DNA of 55,916 nucleotides from Magnetococcales bacterium (GCA_002753515.1 PEAK01000015.1:14179-70094), one strand, 5' to 3'. Shown: positions 20,028 to 30,788, counted from the stretch's first letter. Notes: generated by a model not told the origin, from the letters alone. Program-made: numbers and translations.

Positions 20028-22052
20028 ATGCGTCCCATCCTGGTCACCAGTGCCTTGCCTTATGCCAACGGTTCCATCCACCTGGGCCATCTGGTGGAAT
20101 ACATCCAAACCGATATCTGGGTCCGTTTTCATAAAGTTCGTGGACGCCAATGCCTCTATTTTTGTGCCGACGATACCCATGGCACCCCCATCATGATTCG
20201 CGCCCGCAACGAAGGCATCTCCCCGGAAGAATTGGTTGCCCGGATGCACGTTGAACATAAATCTGATTTTCATGATTTCCAGATTGGTTTCGACCATTAC
20301 CATTCCACCAACTCCGAGGAAAACCGCCTGTTAAGCGAACAGGTTTACCTGGCCAATCGCCAGGCGGGACATATCTTCACCGAATCGGTCATGCAAGCCT
20401 ATTGTCCCCACGATGGCATGTTCCTCCCGGACCGGTTCATTCGTGGCCAATGTCCCTCCTGTGGCACCCCCGACCAGTACGGCGATGCCTGCGAATCCTG
20501 TTCCGCCACCTATTCCCCCCTCGACCTCAAACATCCCCGTTGCGCCCTGTGCGGTACGGCTCCCGAACAACGGGAGTCGGAACATTATTTCTTTAATTTG
20601 GGCAATTTTGAGGCCTTCCTCAAAGAATGGACCCGATCCGGTGCCTTGCAGGTTTCCATGGCCAACAAGTTGGCCGAATGGTTTGAAGCAGGTTTGAAAG
20701 CGTGGGATATTTCACGTGATGGCCCTTATTTCGGCTTTGAAATCCCTGACGCCCCGGGGAAATTCTTCTACGTCTGGCTCGATGCCCCCATCGGCTACAT
20801 GGCGGCCTCGTTGAGCTATTTTAAACTTCGCGGTATCGATTTCGACCGCTATTGGCGGCAACCCGATCAAGCGGAAATCTACCATTTCATCGGTAAAGAC
20901 ATCCTTTATTTCCATACCCTCTTCTGGCCTGCCATGCTGAAAGGTGCCGGTTTCCGAACCCCCACCGGCGTCTTCGCCCATGGATTCCTGACCGTCAACG
21001 GCCAAAAAATGTCCAAGTCCCGGGGAACCTTTATCACCGCCCGGAGCTATCTCAAACATCTCGATTGCGAATATTTGCGCTATTATTATGCCGCCAAGTT
21101 GTCCAAAGGGGTCGATGACATTGATCTAAACCTCGACGATTTCATCCAACGGGTCAATTCGGACCTCGTCGGCAAGTGTGTCAACCTGGCCTCCCGCACC
21201 GCCGGCTTCATCCACAAACAGTTCAACGGCACGCTTTCCAATCGTTATCCCGATGACCAGGGCTTGTTCCAACTTTTCTTAACGGAAGCCAGAACCATCG
21301 CCCTCCAATATCAGGACCGGGAATATGCCAAGGCAATGCGTGCCATCATGGCCCTGGCCGACAAAGCCAACCGCTTTGTCGAAGAACGGGCACCCTGGAC
21401 CCTGGCCAAGGAAAAACGCCTCGAAGAATTACAGGACACTTGTACTGTTGCTTTGAATCTTTTCTGGTTGCTCATGATTCAGCTTAATCCCGTCCTCCCC
21501 GTCATGGCGGAAAAAACCCGCGTTTTTCTCAATCTGAACGACATGAACTGGCCCGAAGTCCTGGAACCGTTGGTGGGCATTACCATCCAGCCGTTCAGCG
21601 CCTTGATGCAACGGGTTGATCCCAAAAAGGTTGATGCCATGCTCGAAGACTCCCGGGAAACGAGTGCCCCCCCTCCCCCGCCTCCTGTTACGCCTGGTTC
21701 CCCCGATGGTACATCATCCTCCGGGGAAATCACCCTGGACACATTGATGACCGTTGATCTCCGGGTCGCCAAGGTCACCCACGCCGAAACCGTGGAAGGT
21801 GCCGATAAATTATTGCGGTTGGTTTTGGATGTCGGTGCTTTGGGAAAACGTACCGTGTTGGCAGGGATTCGCGCCGCCTACACACCCGAAAGTTTGCCCG
21901 GTCGTTTGGTGGTACTGGTAGCCAACCTGCAACCGCGAAAAATGAAGTTTGGCGTCTCCGAAGGGATGATCCTGGCGGCGAGCGATGGTTCCGGTGCCCC
22001 TGCCCTGCTCTCCCCCGATCCCGGGGCACAACCCGGTATGCGTATTAAATGA
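20028..22052 (+). CDS. metG: Methionyl-tRNA synthetase with C-terminal tRNA-binding domain
   Basis: The 674-residue class I synthetase charges tRNA-Met in the cytosol. The HIGH-type motif is HLGH (about residue 18). Two CxxC pairs form the zinc knuckles (CPSC...CESC...CALC region, about 126-180), and the KMSKSRG signature lies near residue 325. An acidic/proline linker of about 30 residues (PPPPPP) leads to an EMAP/Trbp111-like domain (about 565-674: [26 protein letters not shown]). Size and order match the long dimeric MetG form. The SD before ATG 20028 is weak. No partner gene is seen. Confidence 0.97.
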   Translation: MRPILVTSALPYANGSIHLGHLVEYIQTDIWVRFHKVRGRQCLYFCADDTHGTPIMIRARNEGISPEELVARMHVEHKSDFHDFQIGFDHYHSTNSEENRLLSEQVYLANRQAGHIFTESVMQAYCPHDGMFLPDRFIRGQCPSCGTPDQYGDACESCSATYSPLDLKHPRCALCGTAPEQRESEHYFFNLGNFEAFLKEWTRSGALQVSMANKLAEWFEAGLKAWDISRDGPYFGFEIPDAPGKFFYVWLDAPIGYMAASLSYFKLRGIDFDRYWRQPDQAEIYHFIGKDILYFHTLFWPAMLKGAGFRTPTGVFAHGFLTVNGQKMSKSRGTFITARSYLKHLDCEYLRYYYAAKLSKGVDDIDLNLDDFIQRVNSDLVGKCVNLASRTAGFIHKQFNGTLSNRYPDDQGLFQLFLTEARTIALQYQDREYAKAMRAIMALADKANRFVEERAPWTLAKEKRLEELQDTCTVALNLFWLLMIQLNPVLPVMAEKTRVFLNLNDMNWPEVLEPLVGITIQPFSALMQRVDPKKVDAMLEDSRETSAPPPPPPVTPGSPDGTSSSGEITLDTLMTVDLRVAKVTHAETVEGADKLLRLVLDVGALGKRTVLAGIRAAYTPESLPGRLVVLVANLQPRKMKFGVSEGMILAASDGSGAPALLSPDPGAQPGMRIK

Positions 22053-22191
22053 TCTTGTCTAAAATTGTATAATCCTATTGGATATGACAGATTGTTTTCA
22101 TATGGCGTTCTCGTTGAGCAGCCTGAACGCCTTTCAATCTGGCTTGTGATGCCAGAAAGTATGAACTCACCAGCCCACACCATCCGTCCTG

Positions 22192-22214
22192 GGGGAGGAG
22201 ACCCAGTCCTCCCC
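22192..22214. other. G+C-rich 8-bp hairpin after metG
   Basis: GGGGAGGA and TCCTCCCC form a perfect 8-bp stem around a 7-base loop about 140 bp after the metG stop. It is followed by an A-rich tract on the plus strand (A9 at 22224 onward) rather than a T-run. It therefore does not fit an intrinsic terminator for metG, though it may protect the mRNA 3' end. Confidence 0.5.
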
Positions 22215-22257
22215 ACTATATTTAAAAAAAAAGTGTGTGTGAATACTGTCAAAATGA

Positions 22258-22503
22258 TGTCCATTGTGTCCATTATGTCCAGTTGTCCATTGTGTCCAGT
22301 TGTCCATTGTGTCCAATCCCACCCAAATGGACACGGGGAGTGATTCCGAATACGCACTGAAAAACATTTAAAAACAATATGTTACATCATAAATGGACAA
22401 ATGGACACAAATGGACACGGAGTGTGATTCCGAATACTTACCAAAGAAACATTTAAAAAACAATATGTTACATCACAAATGGACAAATGGACACAATGGA
22501 CAC
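22258..22503. repeat. Facing arrays of a TGTCCA motif plus an 84-bp tandem repeat
   Basis: Seven copies of TGTCCA on the plus strand lie at 22258-22316. Seven copies of the complement TGGACA lie at 22325-22503 in groups of one, three and three. The second part contains a tandem repeat of 84 bp (TGATTCCGAATAC at 22341 and 22425), each copy carrying AACATTTAAAAACAATATG-like sequence before its three TGGACA motifs. No ORF of note crosses it. Confidence 0.85.
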
Positions 22504-22542
22504 GAAATATACATGGCGTTTTTCTCGATCCATGCGAAGGGA

Positions 22543-22747
22543 GTAACTTCTCAATAAGTCACGGCAACCATGACGGCATCATGGTTATTTATCTGCTCCA
22601 ACACTGCAACCGCATTTCGACGTTTCTAGATGTAACAGAATGAAATTGAACAAATTTATCACAATATCGCACGCATTCATCATCCATGGAATTATGCACC
22701 AAAAGCCAGGATTCACAGCGATCTGCCGTGACTTATTGAGAAGTTAC
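22543..22747. mobile_element. 205-bp MITE with perfect 24-bp terminal inverted repeats
   Basis: The left end 22543-22566 (GTAACTTCTCAATAAGTCAC then GGCA) is the exact reverse complement of 22724-22747. The 157-bp interior has no ORF. Both ends contain TA two bases in, so a TA target duplication (IS630/Tc1-mariner type) is possible, but the extra G...C match makes the exact border uncertain. A reading frame enters from its right end into the adjacent gene fragment. Confidence 0.8.
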
Positions 22748-22947
22748 CCCATCTTTTGCAAGGGGATGAAAAAACGGCATACACGCTGTATCGGGAAGCG
22801 GTCTCTCTAGCCCAAAATGAATCGCAACTTGAAACAAAACTAATGGTGGATTGTCAATGGTTCATTCATAAAGGTTGGAAGGTGACCGAGTTTCAGCAGG
22901 TGATGGCATGGTTTGCCAAGGAGTGTCGATTCAATCAAAAGCCTTGA
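22748..22947 (+). pseudogene. 3' fragment of an unrecognised gene, cut by the 205-bp MITE
   Basis: A plus-strand frame is open from the MITE right end to TGA at 22947. It encodes about 65 residues rich in helix formers (LLQGDEKTAYTLYREA, then WFAKECRFNQKP at the end). A helical repeat protein is likely but not certain. The frame has no start with an SD and begins exactly at the MITE border, so it is best read as the tail of an interrupted gene. No matching N-terminal part was recognised left of the element. Confidence 0.45.
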
Positions 22948-22964
22948 TCAAAAGTTTCGTGAGC

Positions 22965-23115
22965 TAAACCGCAGCTATCTTGGGATGCGCAGTTCTTGTC
23001 ATCCCCGCGAAGGCGGGGATCCAGAAAGTCAGGGAAAGGTGTGTAGACTTCCTGGATCCCCGCCTTCGCGGGGATGACGCTAGAAAACTACGTATCCCGC
23101 GCTGGTTGCGGTTTA
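22965..23115 (+). mobile_element. 150-bp MITE family, copy 1 (overlaps the norD stop)
   Basis: The ends are TAAACCGCA and TGCGGTTTA. Inside is a nested pair GTCATCCCCGCGAAGGCGGG... and its complement, forming a long hairpin. Closely related copies lie at 30232-30381 (same orientation) and 42042-42191 (inverted). TA at both ends suggests TA target-site duplication. The norD stop codon TAA (23115-23113 on the minus strand) is made by this element's terminal bases. The folded transcript could also act as a 3' barrier for the nor operon. Confidence 0.85.
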
Positions 23116-24954
23116 ACTGGTCAACCGATGGTACAGCAGCGGCAATTGACGCGGGAGCGCCGAGGCTTGTTTGATCAGGGCGAACCCACCGGGTCCAAAC
23201 ACATGTGTCGAATAGGCTCCCGCCTCTCGATCAATGGTCACGCAAAAAGGTTGAATGCCCCATTGTTTCATTTCCAATAGCGCCATGCGGGTATCTTCAA
23301 TGCCGTAGCGCCCCTCATAGTGGTCAATATCGTTTGGTTTGCCATCGGTGAGCAGCAATAGCAACCGTTTGCTGGCCGACTGACGTGACAACAAGGTACC
23401 GGCATGGCGAATGGCCGCCCCCATGCGGGTATAAAACCCGGGACGAATCGCCTGTATGCGCCCCCGGATGCGGGCATCGTAGGGATCATGGAACGATTTG
23501 ATTTCGTGAAAACGAATATGCTCCCGACGCCGTGAAGAAAAACCATAAAGGGCAAACCGGTCGCGAGAAGCCGACAGGGCTTCGGAAAACAGGAAAAGCG
23601 CATCTCGTATCACATCAATCGTGCGCAGATGATCGGTAACCCAGGTATCGGTGGAAAGGGAAAGATCGGCTAGCAGCAGACACGCCAGATCCCGATCATT
23701 GAGTCGCAAATCCCGGTAAAGACGATCATCAACAGGTACCCGCCCGGCCCGGCAAGCACTTTGGTGATCCAGATAGGCATCCAGATCGACCTCGGAGCCT
23801 CCCCGCTGCCGCTTCAGCCAATGGCTGGAAAATTTTAACGAGCCAAACTGTCCCCGCAACTGTTGTGCGGACCGGCGCAAGGATTCCGGCAATTCGCACT
23901 GTCCGGCATGACGCGCAACCATAGGGATAAGATTACAATAGTCGGGAAGCCATTCTTCCTTGCGATAATCCCATTCGGGAAGGAGGATTCCCGGCCCCAG
24001 GGGCAGGTCATCCTGCATTTCGGACGGCAGATCCAGATCAAATCGTATCCGTTTGGCCATGGGTGCTTGATCCCGAACCAGACTCAAACGATCCAAATCA
24101 TCGGCATTTCGTGCCGCCTCTTCCAAATCCTCTTCTTCGTCGCTGGAGCGGTCCACCGGGATAAAATCGGTCCAACTGAAGAGGGATTCAAAGCGATGCA
24201 GCAGCAAACCATCCTTTTTCCGGGGTGGTTCGACGTAGTGCGCCGACCGTTTTTTTTTCTCCGTGGGCATCGAGGGAGACGAATCCCCGATCGCTTCCGG
24301 GGAATCCGCCATGGGTTGTTGGGATGGCCCTGTTGACATGGGTGGGGCGGGATGCAGCCACAAGGGTACTGGCCAGGGTGACACCTTTCCGGGTGGCCAG
24401 GGAAGCGCCTCTTCCGGACGATGCAAAGCGGCCTGGATGGCCCGCTCCCGTTGCGCCTGCTCCGGGGGAAGTGTCGCCGGGTCGGGTCTTTGCACCAGGT
24501 GCGCCGCCAACAGACGGGCATAACAGGGTTGCAAACCGGGAAAAGCCTCCAACAAGCGCCAAGTATCATGGTGATTGCGCTGGAACCACTCTGCTGTCCG
24601 GGAGTTTCCCGTATTCTGGGCGGCCAGGGCGGCCAACCACAGATACAAATCGCGGTTCAAGGACGTTTGCGGAAAAATGTCCAAAACTGCGGGTAGCCGT
24701 AGCGATTGTTCATCGCACCAAGCCCAAGGGGTTTTGCTCCCGTTGCCCGCCAGGCGTTGCCACCAATCCCGAGGTACATCATGTTGGCAATCGGGAACCG
24801 CCTCCACTCGCAATCCAACATTCCCGCCCAAGGCGCGGAAAAGAATACCTACGGTCGTGGCCACCTCTTCCAAAGTGACCCTGGCGGTTGGATGGCGACG
24901 GGAGGAGGCTTGGGAGATGAATCTGTCCCAGAGTTTTCCGAAATATTCTTCCAT
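23113..24954 (-). CDS. norD: NorD, von Willebrand A domain protein for NO reductase activation
   Basis: The product is 613 residues. An N-terminal helical region (EEYFGKLWDRFI, ALGGNVGLRVE, LYLWLAALAA) leads to a charged, low-complexity linker and a C-terminal VWA domain from about residue 425. The metal-ion-dependent adhesion motif is complete: DLSLS near 430, the Thr in FYTRMG, and LTDGKPND. NorD works with the AAA+ ATPase NorQ to insert iron into, or activate, NorB in the cytosol. The start ATG 24954 lies inside the end of the preceding FeS gene (106-bp overlap). The stop falls in a MITE end, so the last few native residues may have been replaced. Confidence 0.88.
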   Translation of the reverse strand: MEEYFGKLWDRFISQASSRRHPTARVTLEEVATTVGILFRALGGNVGLRVEAVPDCQHDVPRDWWQRLAGNGSKTPWAWCDEQSLRLPAVLDIFPQTSLNRDLYLWLAALAAQNTGNSRTAEWFQRNHHDTWRLLEAFPGLQPCYARLLAAHLVQRPDPATLPPEQAQRERAIQAALHRPEEALPWPPGKVSPWPVPLWLHPAPPMSTGPSQQPMADSPEAIGDSSPSMPTEKKKRSAHYVEPPRKKDGLLLHRFESLFSWTDFIPVDRSSDEEEDLEEAARNADDLDRLSLVRDQAPMAKRIRFDLDLPSEMQDDLPLGPGILLPEWDYRKEEWLPDYCNLIPMVARHAGQCELPESLRRSAQQLRGQFGSLKFSSHWLKRQRGGSEVDLDAYLDHQSACRAGRVPVDDRLYRDLRLNDRDLACLLLADLSLSTDTWVTDHLRTIDVIRDALFLFSEALSASRDRFALYGFSSRRREHIRFHEIKSFHDPYDARIRGRIQAIRPGFYTRMGAAIRHAGTLLSRQSASKRLLLLLTDGKPNDIDHYEGRYGIEDTRMALLEMKQWGIQPFCVTIDREAGAYSTHVFGPGGFALIKQASALPRQLPLLYHRLTS

Positions 24955-25946
24955 GGTGTTCCCCTGATCGTATGCTGGCCTGCGATCGATACCGGAAGTA
25001 TGGTATAGCCACCCGATTGTCTGGCAATTGGCTCACCTCGCCGCCATTGCAGGGGAGGCCCCTCGGGGCTATTCCCCCGTTCCCGTTGGCAGGCTTGCAG
25101 GCATAGCCCACACTGGGTACAGGTGGCGATGGCATTTTTTCCGCGCCGTGGTTTCAGGCGCATGGGGCAGAGGGTGTCGCAAGATTGGGGACATCCCTGA
25201 CACAGGCCAGCTTGTTCCCGGGCGAAAAAGGGGGTCAAAGCGGCCCGATTGGCCATCCAGATCAGGCTTTGAAACAGGCCCACGGCGCACCCGAAACGAC
25301 AAAAAAGATGGCGGGCCAGGAAAAAATCGATAAACAATAGAAGTGTGCCAACACCGATGAAACGTGCTTGGTTCGGCGTTGGGCTGAACGTGGAAAGATT
25401 ATAAAAAATTTCTTCTGGCGGCAGGAGATAGGTGAGAAGGGATACCGACCAGACAAAAGCCATGATCAGCGACGAGGCCACCACCGCAATCCAGGACCAC
25501 GAGCCACCCGAGGCGGAAGCGGGTTCCCAAAGCGTTGGTTGGCCGCGTGCCCGGACCATGTGCCCATTGATCCACTCCACCACCGAGAAATGGGGACACA
25601 ACCAGCCACAATAGAGGCGTCCGAAGCGCCATACGATCACGACGACAACGCCGATCACACCCAGCACCGGCAGGATGGCATGGGTCAAGATGGACCAACC
25701 GAGGGCCAGAGGATCCCGGGGAAGACCGGAAAGACCCAGGGAGAGTTGCTGGCCAAACAGGATGAACCCTCCGGCGGTCAAATCCAGGCGAAAAATATCC
25801 AACGCCGGTGCCAGCAAAAACAGCAGGAAAAAAACACTCCGGGTCAGCAAGCGTCCCCATTGCAAACGATCCTCCCCCCAATGATCATCATTGGCCAAAA
25901 GTGGCACGGATAACCTCCACCAAGGCGTCCACGGTTTCGGGATCAT
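24849..25946 (-). CDS. NapH/CcoG-like polyferredoxin membrane protein in the nor operon
   Basis: The product is 365 residues. Membrane segments lie near 35-60, 85-110, 155-180 and 195-215. The iron-sulphur motifs are CGWLCPHF, CRFGC, CQGCPQSCDTLCP and CTQCGLCLQAC, the last two giving a pair of 4Fe-4S clusters on the cytosolic side. It probably passes electrons between quinol or ferredoxin and a redox partner during NO reductase maturation or turnover; the exact role is not established. The start ATG 25946 overlaps norQ by 59 bp, and the 35-residue tail overlaps norD by 106 bp. Such a long overlap may mean the true end is earlier, or that a sequence error lies near 24.95 kb. Confidence 0.78.
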   Translation of the reverse strand: MIPKPWTPWWRLSVPLLANDDHWGEDRLQWGRLLTRSVFFLLFLLAPALDIFRLDLTAGGFILFGQQLSLGLSGLPRDPLALGWSILTHAILPVLGVIGVVVVIVWRFGRLYCGWLCPHFSVVEWINGHMVRARGQPTLWEPASASGGSWSWIAVVASSLIMAFVWSVSLLTYLLPPEEIFYNLSTFSPTPNQARFIGVGTLLLFIDFFLARHLFCRFGCAVGLFQSLIWMANRAALTPFFAREQAGLCQGCPQSCDTLCPMRLKPRRGKNAIATCTQCGLCLQACQRERGNSPEGPPLQWRRGEPIARQSGGYTILPVSIAGQHTIRGTPWKNISENSGTDSSPKPPPVAIQPPGSLWKRWPRP

Positions 25947-26697
25947 CGCTCAAAGGTTCGGCCAGGGCGGCACGGCAGGCTTCGATGGGTGCAAAACCAC
26001 CCTGGATCAGTCGGGCGGCATAAACCAGCAGGCGCGTGCTGACAGCCTCTTCCAAATCGTGGTTTTTCAACGCCCGCAATGCGTTGCCCAGATTGACCAG
26101 ACGCCCCGCCATGACGGGTGCGACACCACTTTCCGCAAGGATGATTTTCAGCTCCAGCTCCGGTGTCGGCAGGGTAAAATTGAGAGCGATAAAACGTTGC
26201 CTGGTACTCGGCTTAAGCCCTTTCATCACATTTTGGTAACCGGGATTGTAGGACACCACCAACATGAATTCGGGGGGGGCGCACAACTCCTCTCCGGTAC
26301 GCTCGATGGGCAAAATGCGACGATGATCGGCCAGGGGATGCAACGTGACGGTAGTATCCTTGCGGGCCTCCACCACCTCATCCAGATAACAGATACCTCC
26401 CTGGCGTACCGCCCGGGTCAAGGGACCGTCATGCCAATAGGTGGCCCCGTCGCCGATGAGATGCCGTCCCACCAGATCGGCTGAGGTCAGGTCGTCGTGG
26501 CATGCCACGGTGAAGAGGGGACGCCGTAGCCGATGGGCCATGTGGGACACGAATCGGGTTTTTCCACAACCCGTTGGCCCTTTGATGAGAAGGGGCAGTT
26601 GTTTGTGGTAGGCATATTCAAACAGGGCAATTTCATTGCCAAACGGTTGATAAAAGGGAGCATCCTGATGAATGACAGTGGAAGATTCTCTATCCAT
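25888..26697 (-). CDS. norQ: NorQ, MoxR-family AAA+ ATPase
   Basis: The product is 269 residues from ATG 26697, which matches the NorQ/CbbQ length. An 88-codon in-frame extension upstream overlaps norB and looks non-coding. Walker A is GPTGCGKTRFV, Walker B is CYLDEVVEARKD, sensor 1 is VVSYNPGYQ, and the CbbQ/NirQ C-terminal region follows. It forms hexamers that remodel NorCB together with the VWA protein NorD. It lies 76 bp after norB. Confidence 0.92.
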   Translation of the reverse strand: MDRESSTVIHQDAPFYQPFGNEIALFEYAYHKQLPLLIKGPTGCGKTRFVSHMAHRLRRPLFTVACHDDLTSADLVGRHLIGDGATYWHDGPLTRAVRQGGICYLDEVVEARKDTTVTLHPLADHRRILPIERTGEELCAPPEFMLVVSYNPGYQNVMKGLKPSTRQRFIALNFTLPTPELELKIILAESGVAPVMAGRLVNLGNALRALKNHDLEEAVSTRLLVYAARLIQGGFAPIEACRAALAEPLSDDPETVDALVEVIRATFGQ

Positions 26698-26773
26698 GGC
26701 ACAATCCGTCCGAGCCAAAAGAAACCTGGGGGGGAGCCAACCGGAGAACAGGGCTCGCTCCCCCCAGGTGCCA

Positions 26774-28610
<1,837 letters not shown>

Positions 28611-28706
28611 GTTTCCTCGCCTCCTCATGCCTCTGATAAAACGGCATCGGAATGGAAATCCGTCCCTGGATCACTTTCCACTCCAATCCACCACCCGGGA
28701 TCTGAA

Positions 28707-28721
28707 GCAAAGGCGGAGCCA
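28707..28721 (-). promoter_or_regulatory. Sigma-54 (-24/-12) promoter of norCB
   Basis: On the minus strand this reads TGGCTCCGCCTTTGC: TGGC, seven bases, TTGC. This is the exact RpoN core spacing, and T follows the GC as in the consensus. Transcription would start near 28696, about 86 bases before norC. The neighbouring gene encodes a GAFTGA-containing sigma-54 activator. Confidence 0.8.
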
Positions 28722-28777
28722 TACATTTATTTAATTGATATCGATAAAAAAAACATGGCATAAGAATTTCTTTCCAT

Positions 28778-28822
28778 GTTAACTTGACTGTTAAGTTAAC
28801 TGTTCACTTATCCTTGTGAACA
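28778..28822. promoter_or_regulatory. Enhancer-like palindromes between norC and the activator
   Basis: GTTAACTT and AAGTTAAC (28778-28800, 7-base spacer) and TGTTCAC and GTGAACA (28801-28822, 8-base spacer) lie back to back. They are 80-130 bp upstream of the predicted norC start point, the usual place for activator binding. The first palindrome contains two overlapping GT-N7-AC matches, the pattern known for NorR. They are also just upstream of the activator gene, so autoregulation is possible. Confidence 0.65.
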
Positions 28823-28843
28823 ACTACCCGGACAGGTTGTGCC

Positions 28844-30208
28844 ATGGAATTTTTGCTACCTTTTCTCGACGGTTTGGAAGAAGGGGTGATTTTTCTGGAC
28901 AGTCGGCGCTACATCATGGCCATTAATCGGGCCGCGTCACACATGTTTGACAAAGAAAGTGCGGCAGTCATCGGGGAACTTTGCCCCCGTTTGTTCGAGG
29001 GCTTCCAATGTGCCCAGGCCTGCATTGCGCGGCACGATTGTGCGCTGATCCCAACGGCATCGCAAAAAACCCGCACGGTCAATCTGTCCCTGAACCGCAT
29101 GGATGGCACGCGGATCATCCTCAGCATGTGGTCGGTACTCTTGCCCGAACAAGAGGGAGCGGCCCGTTATGCCATCATCCTGCGCGACCGCACCCGGGAA
29201 GCTTTACTGGAGGAGGAAACCAGGGAACGGCTACGCTTTGGCGGCATGATTGGCCATAGTCCGGTCATGCGCACATTGTTTCAATTCATCCTACAAGCGG
29301 CCATCAGCCAAGCCACGGTGCTGATTTCCGGGGAGAGCGGGACGGGCAAGGAATTAATCGCCAAAGCTTTGCACGACAACTCCTCGCGTAACCATGGCCC
29401 GTATGTCCGGGTGCATTGTGCCTCGTTTCCCGAAACACTGCTGGAATCCGAACTGTTCGGCTATAAAAGGGGAGCCTTTACCGGGGCGCAGACCGATCGT
29501 ATCGGACGCTTTGAGGAGGCTCACGGGGGCAGCATTTTATTAGATGAGATCGGTGAGATTTCGTTATTATCCCAAGTCAAATTATTGCGGGTATTGCAGG
29601 AAAAAGAGGTAGCGAGACTGGGGGAAAACCGTCTCAGGAAGGTGGATGTCCGGGTAATCGCCGCCACCCATCGGGACTTGGCTGGTATGGTTCGGGAGGG
29701 GACATTCCGCGAAGATCTTTATTATCGGTTGAGTGTTTTGCCAATTCACGTGCCCCCCTTGCGGGAACGTCATGGGGATATTTCATTGCTGGTTCATGCG
29801 TTGCTGGGGAAAATGGCCTTGCGTGATAGGCGGCAGGATATTCGTGTTTCCGATGAGGCTATGTCATTATTGGATGCCTATCCCTGGCCGGGAAATGTTC
29901 GGGAACTTGCCAATGTTTTGGAAAATGCCCTGGTGCATATGAAGGGAGATCTATTGTTGCCGCAACATTTTCAAACGTTAGCTTTGAAGATTAATGTACT
30001 TCCATTCCGAGATCAAGCGAGACACCATGCTGCGGCAATTGTAACAACGGATACGGTACGTTATTATCGTGCGCCTGATGATGCTTTGGAAAAAGAACAG
30101 ATCGCCGCAGCACTGCGGGAGGCGCGTGGAAACAAAACCATCGCCGCCAAAAAGCTGGGCATGTCGCGTACCACGTTGTGGAAACGGATGAAAGACTACA
30201 ACCTTTAG
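28844..30208 (+). CDS. PAS sigma-54-dependent activator of the nor operon (NorR-like role)
   Basis: The product is 454 residues. A PAS domain (about 1-125) carries four cysteines at 47, 56, 60 and 66. The AAA+ domain (about 135-370) has Walker A GESGTGKE, the sigma-54 contact loop GAFTGAQ, Walker B ILLDEIGE and an R-finger region. A Fis-type helix-turn-helix closes the protein (NKTIAAKKLGMSRTTLWKRM). It differs from classical NorR, which senses NO with an N-terminal GAF domain; here the cysteines may hold an Fe-S cluster or another redox sensor (inference). It is divergent from norC, whose upstream region has a matching promoter and palindromes. Confidence 0.9.
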   Translation: MEFLLPFLDGLEEGVIFLDSRRYIMAINRAASHMFDKESAAVIGELCPRLFEGFQCAQACIARHDCALIPTASQKTRTVNLSLNRMDGTRIILSMWSVLLPEQEGAARYAIILRDRTREALLEEETRERLRFGGMIGHSPVMRTLFQFILQAAISQATVLISGESGTGKELIAKALHDNSSRNHGPYVRVHCASFPETLLESELFGYKRGAFTGAQTDRIGRFEEAHGGSILLDEIGEISLLSQVKLLRVLQEKEVARLGENRLRKVDVRVIAATHRDLAGMVREGTFREDLYYRLSVLPIHVPPLRERHGDISLLVHALLGKMALRDRRQDIRVSDEAMSLLDAYPWPGNVRELANVLENALVHMKGDLLLPQHFQTLALKINVLPFRDQARHHAAAIVTTDTVRYYRAPDDALEKEQIAAALREARGNKTIAAKKLGMSRTTLWKRMKDYNL

Positions 30209-30231
30209 CAATACGGACTATCAGTCAATGT

Positions 30232-30381
30232 TAAACCGCAGCTATCTTGGAATGTGTAGTTATCGTCATCCCCGCGAAAGCGGGGATCCAGAGGACTTTT
30301 CTACCTTCCCTGACTTTCTGGATCCCCGCTTTCGCGGGGATGACACCGGAAAACTACGTCTCCCGTGTTGGTTGCGGTTTA
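30232..30381 (+). mobile_element. 150-bp MITE family, copy 2
   Basis: It has the same TAAACCGCA...TGCGGTTTA ends as copies 1 and 3. The internal inverted pair built on GTCATCCCCGCGAAAGCGGG is perfect over nearly 28 bp. It begins 24 bp after the activator stop. Its hairpin could end the activator transcript, but no T-run follows, so terminator function is not shown. Confidence 0.88.
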
Positions 30382-30455
30382 TTTCTTTTTCATGACAAAC
30401 AAAAAAGATATATATGCCGATTCGGCTTGTTGCTCAAAGCCAGGAGTGGGATCCT

Positions 30456-30788
30456 ATGATCATCACCGATGCCGACTTGGCCGCCATGAGCGCTCGCATC
30501 GTGGAGATCGTCCAGCCGGAACGAATCGTTTTGTTCGGCTCCCACGCCCGGGGCGATGCGACACCCGACTCCGATGTGGATTTGCTGGTGATCACCAGTG
30601 AGACTTACGGCCCCCACAACAGCCGTCGCAAAATTCTGGCCCGGTTGTGGCGCTCCCTGGCGCGCATTCATACCCCGGTGGATATCATCCTCTCCAGCGT
30701 GGACGAGGTGACCCAGTGGCGGGACACCACCAACCACCTTGTCGCTCACGCCATGCGGGAGGGAAAGGTACTCTATGAACGACAGTGA
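30456..30788 (+). CDS. MNT-domain nucleotidyltransferase, antitoxin of a broken MNT/HEPN pair
   Basis: The product is 110 residues from ATG 30456, which has AGGAG ten bases upstream; an earlier in-frame start at 30414 lacks an SD and lies close to the MITE. The minimal nucleotidyltransferase signature is GSHARGDATPDSDVDLLV, with a third acidic residue in VDIILSS. MntA-type proteins AMPylate and silence HEPN ribonuclease toxins. The HEPN gene overlaps the 3' end by 14 bases but stops after 28 codons, so the partner toxin is gone. Confidence 0.85.
   Translation: MIITDADLAAMSARIVEIVQPERIVLFGSHARGDATPDSDVDLLVITSETYGPHNSRRKILARLWRSLARIHTPVDIILSSVDEVTQWRDTTNHLVAHAMREGKVLYERQ

Noticed and set aside
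22187-22240. Rho-independent terminator of metG
   Set aside because: The GC-rich hairpin is followed by an A-run, not a T-run, on the metG strand.
22258-22503. CRISPR array
   Set aside because: The repeats are 6-8 bases with spacing of a few bases, no unique spacers of 30-40 bases exist, and no cas gene is near.
24084-24569. Minus and plus ORFs of 120-220 codons over norD
   Set aside because: They are antisense or frame shadows of norD, with Arg/Pro-rich composition typical of G+C shadows.
30232-30381. Intrinsic terminator for the sigma-54 activator gene
   Set aside because: The hairpin belongs to a repeated mobile element with two other copies and lacks a T-run; termination is possible but not shown.
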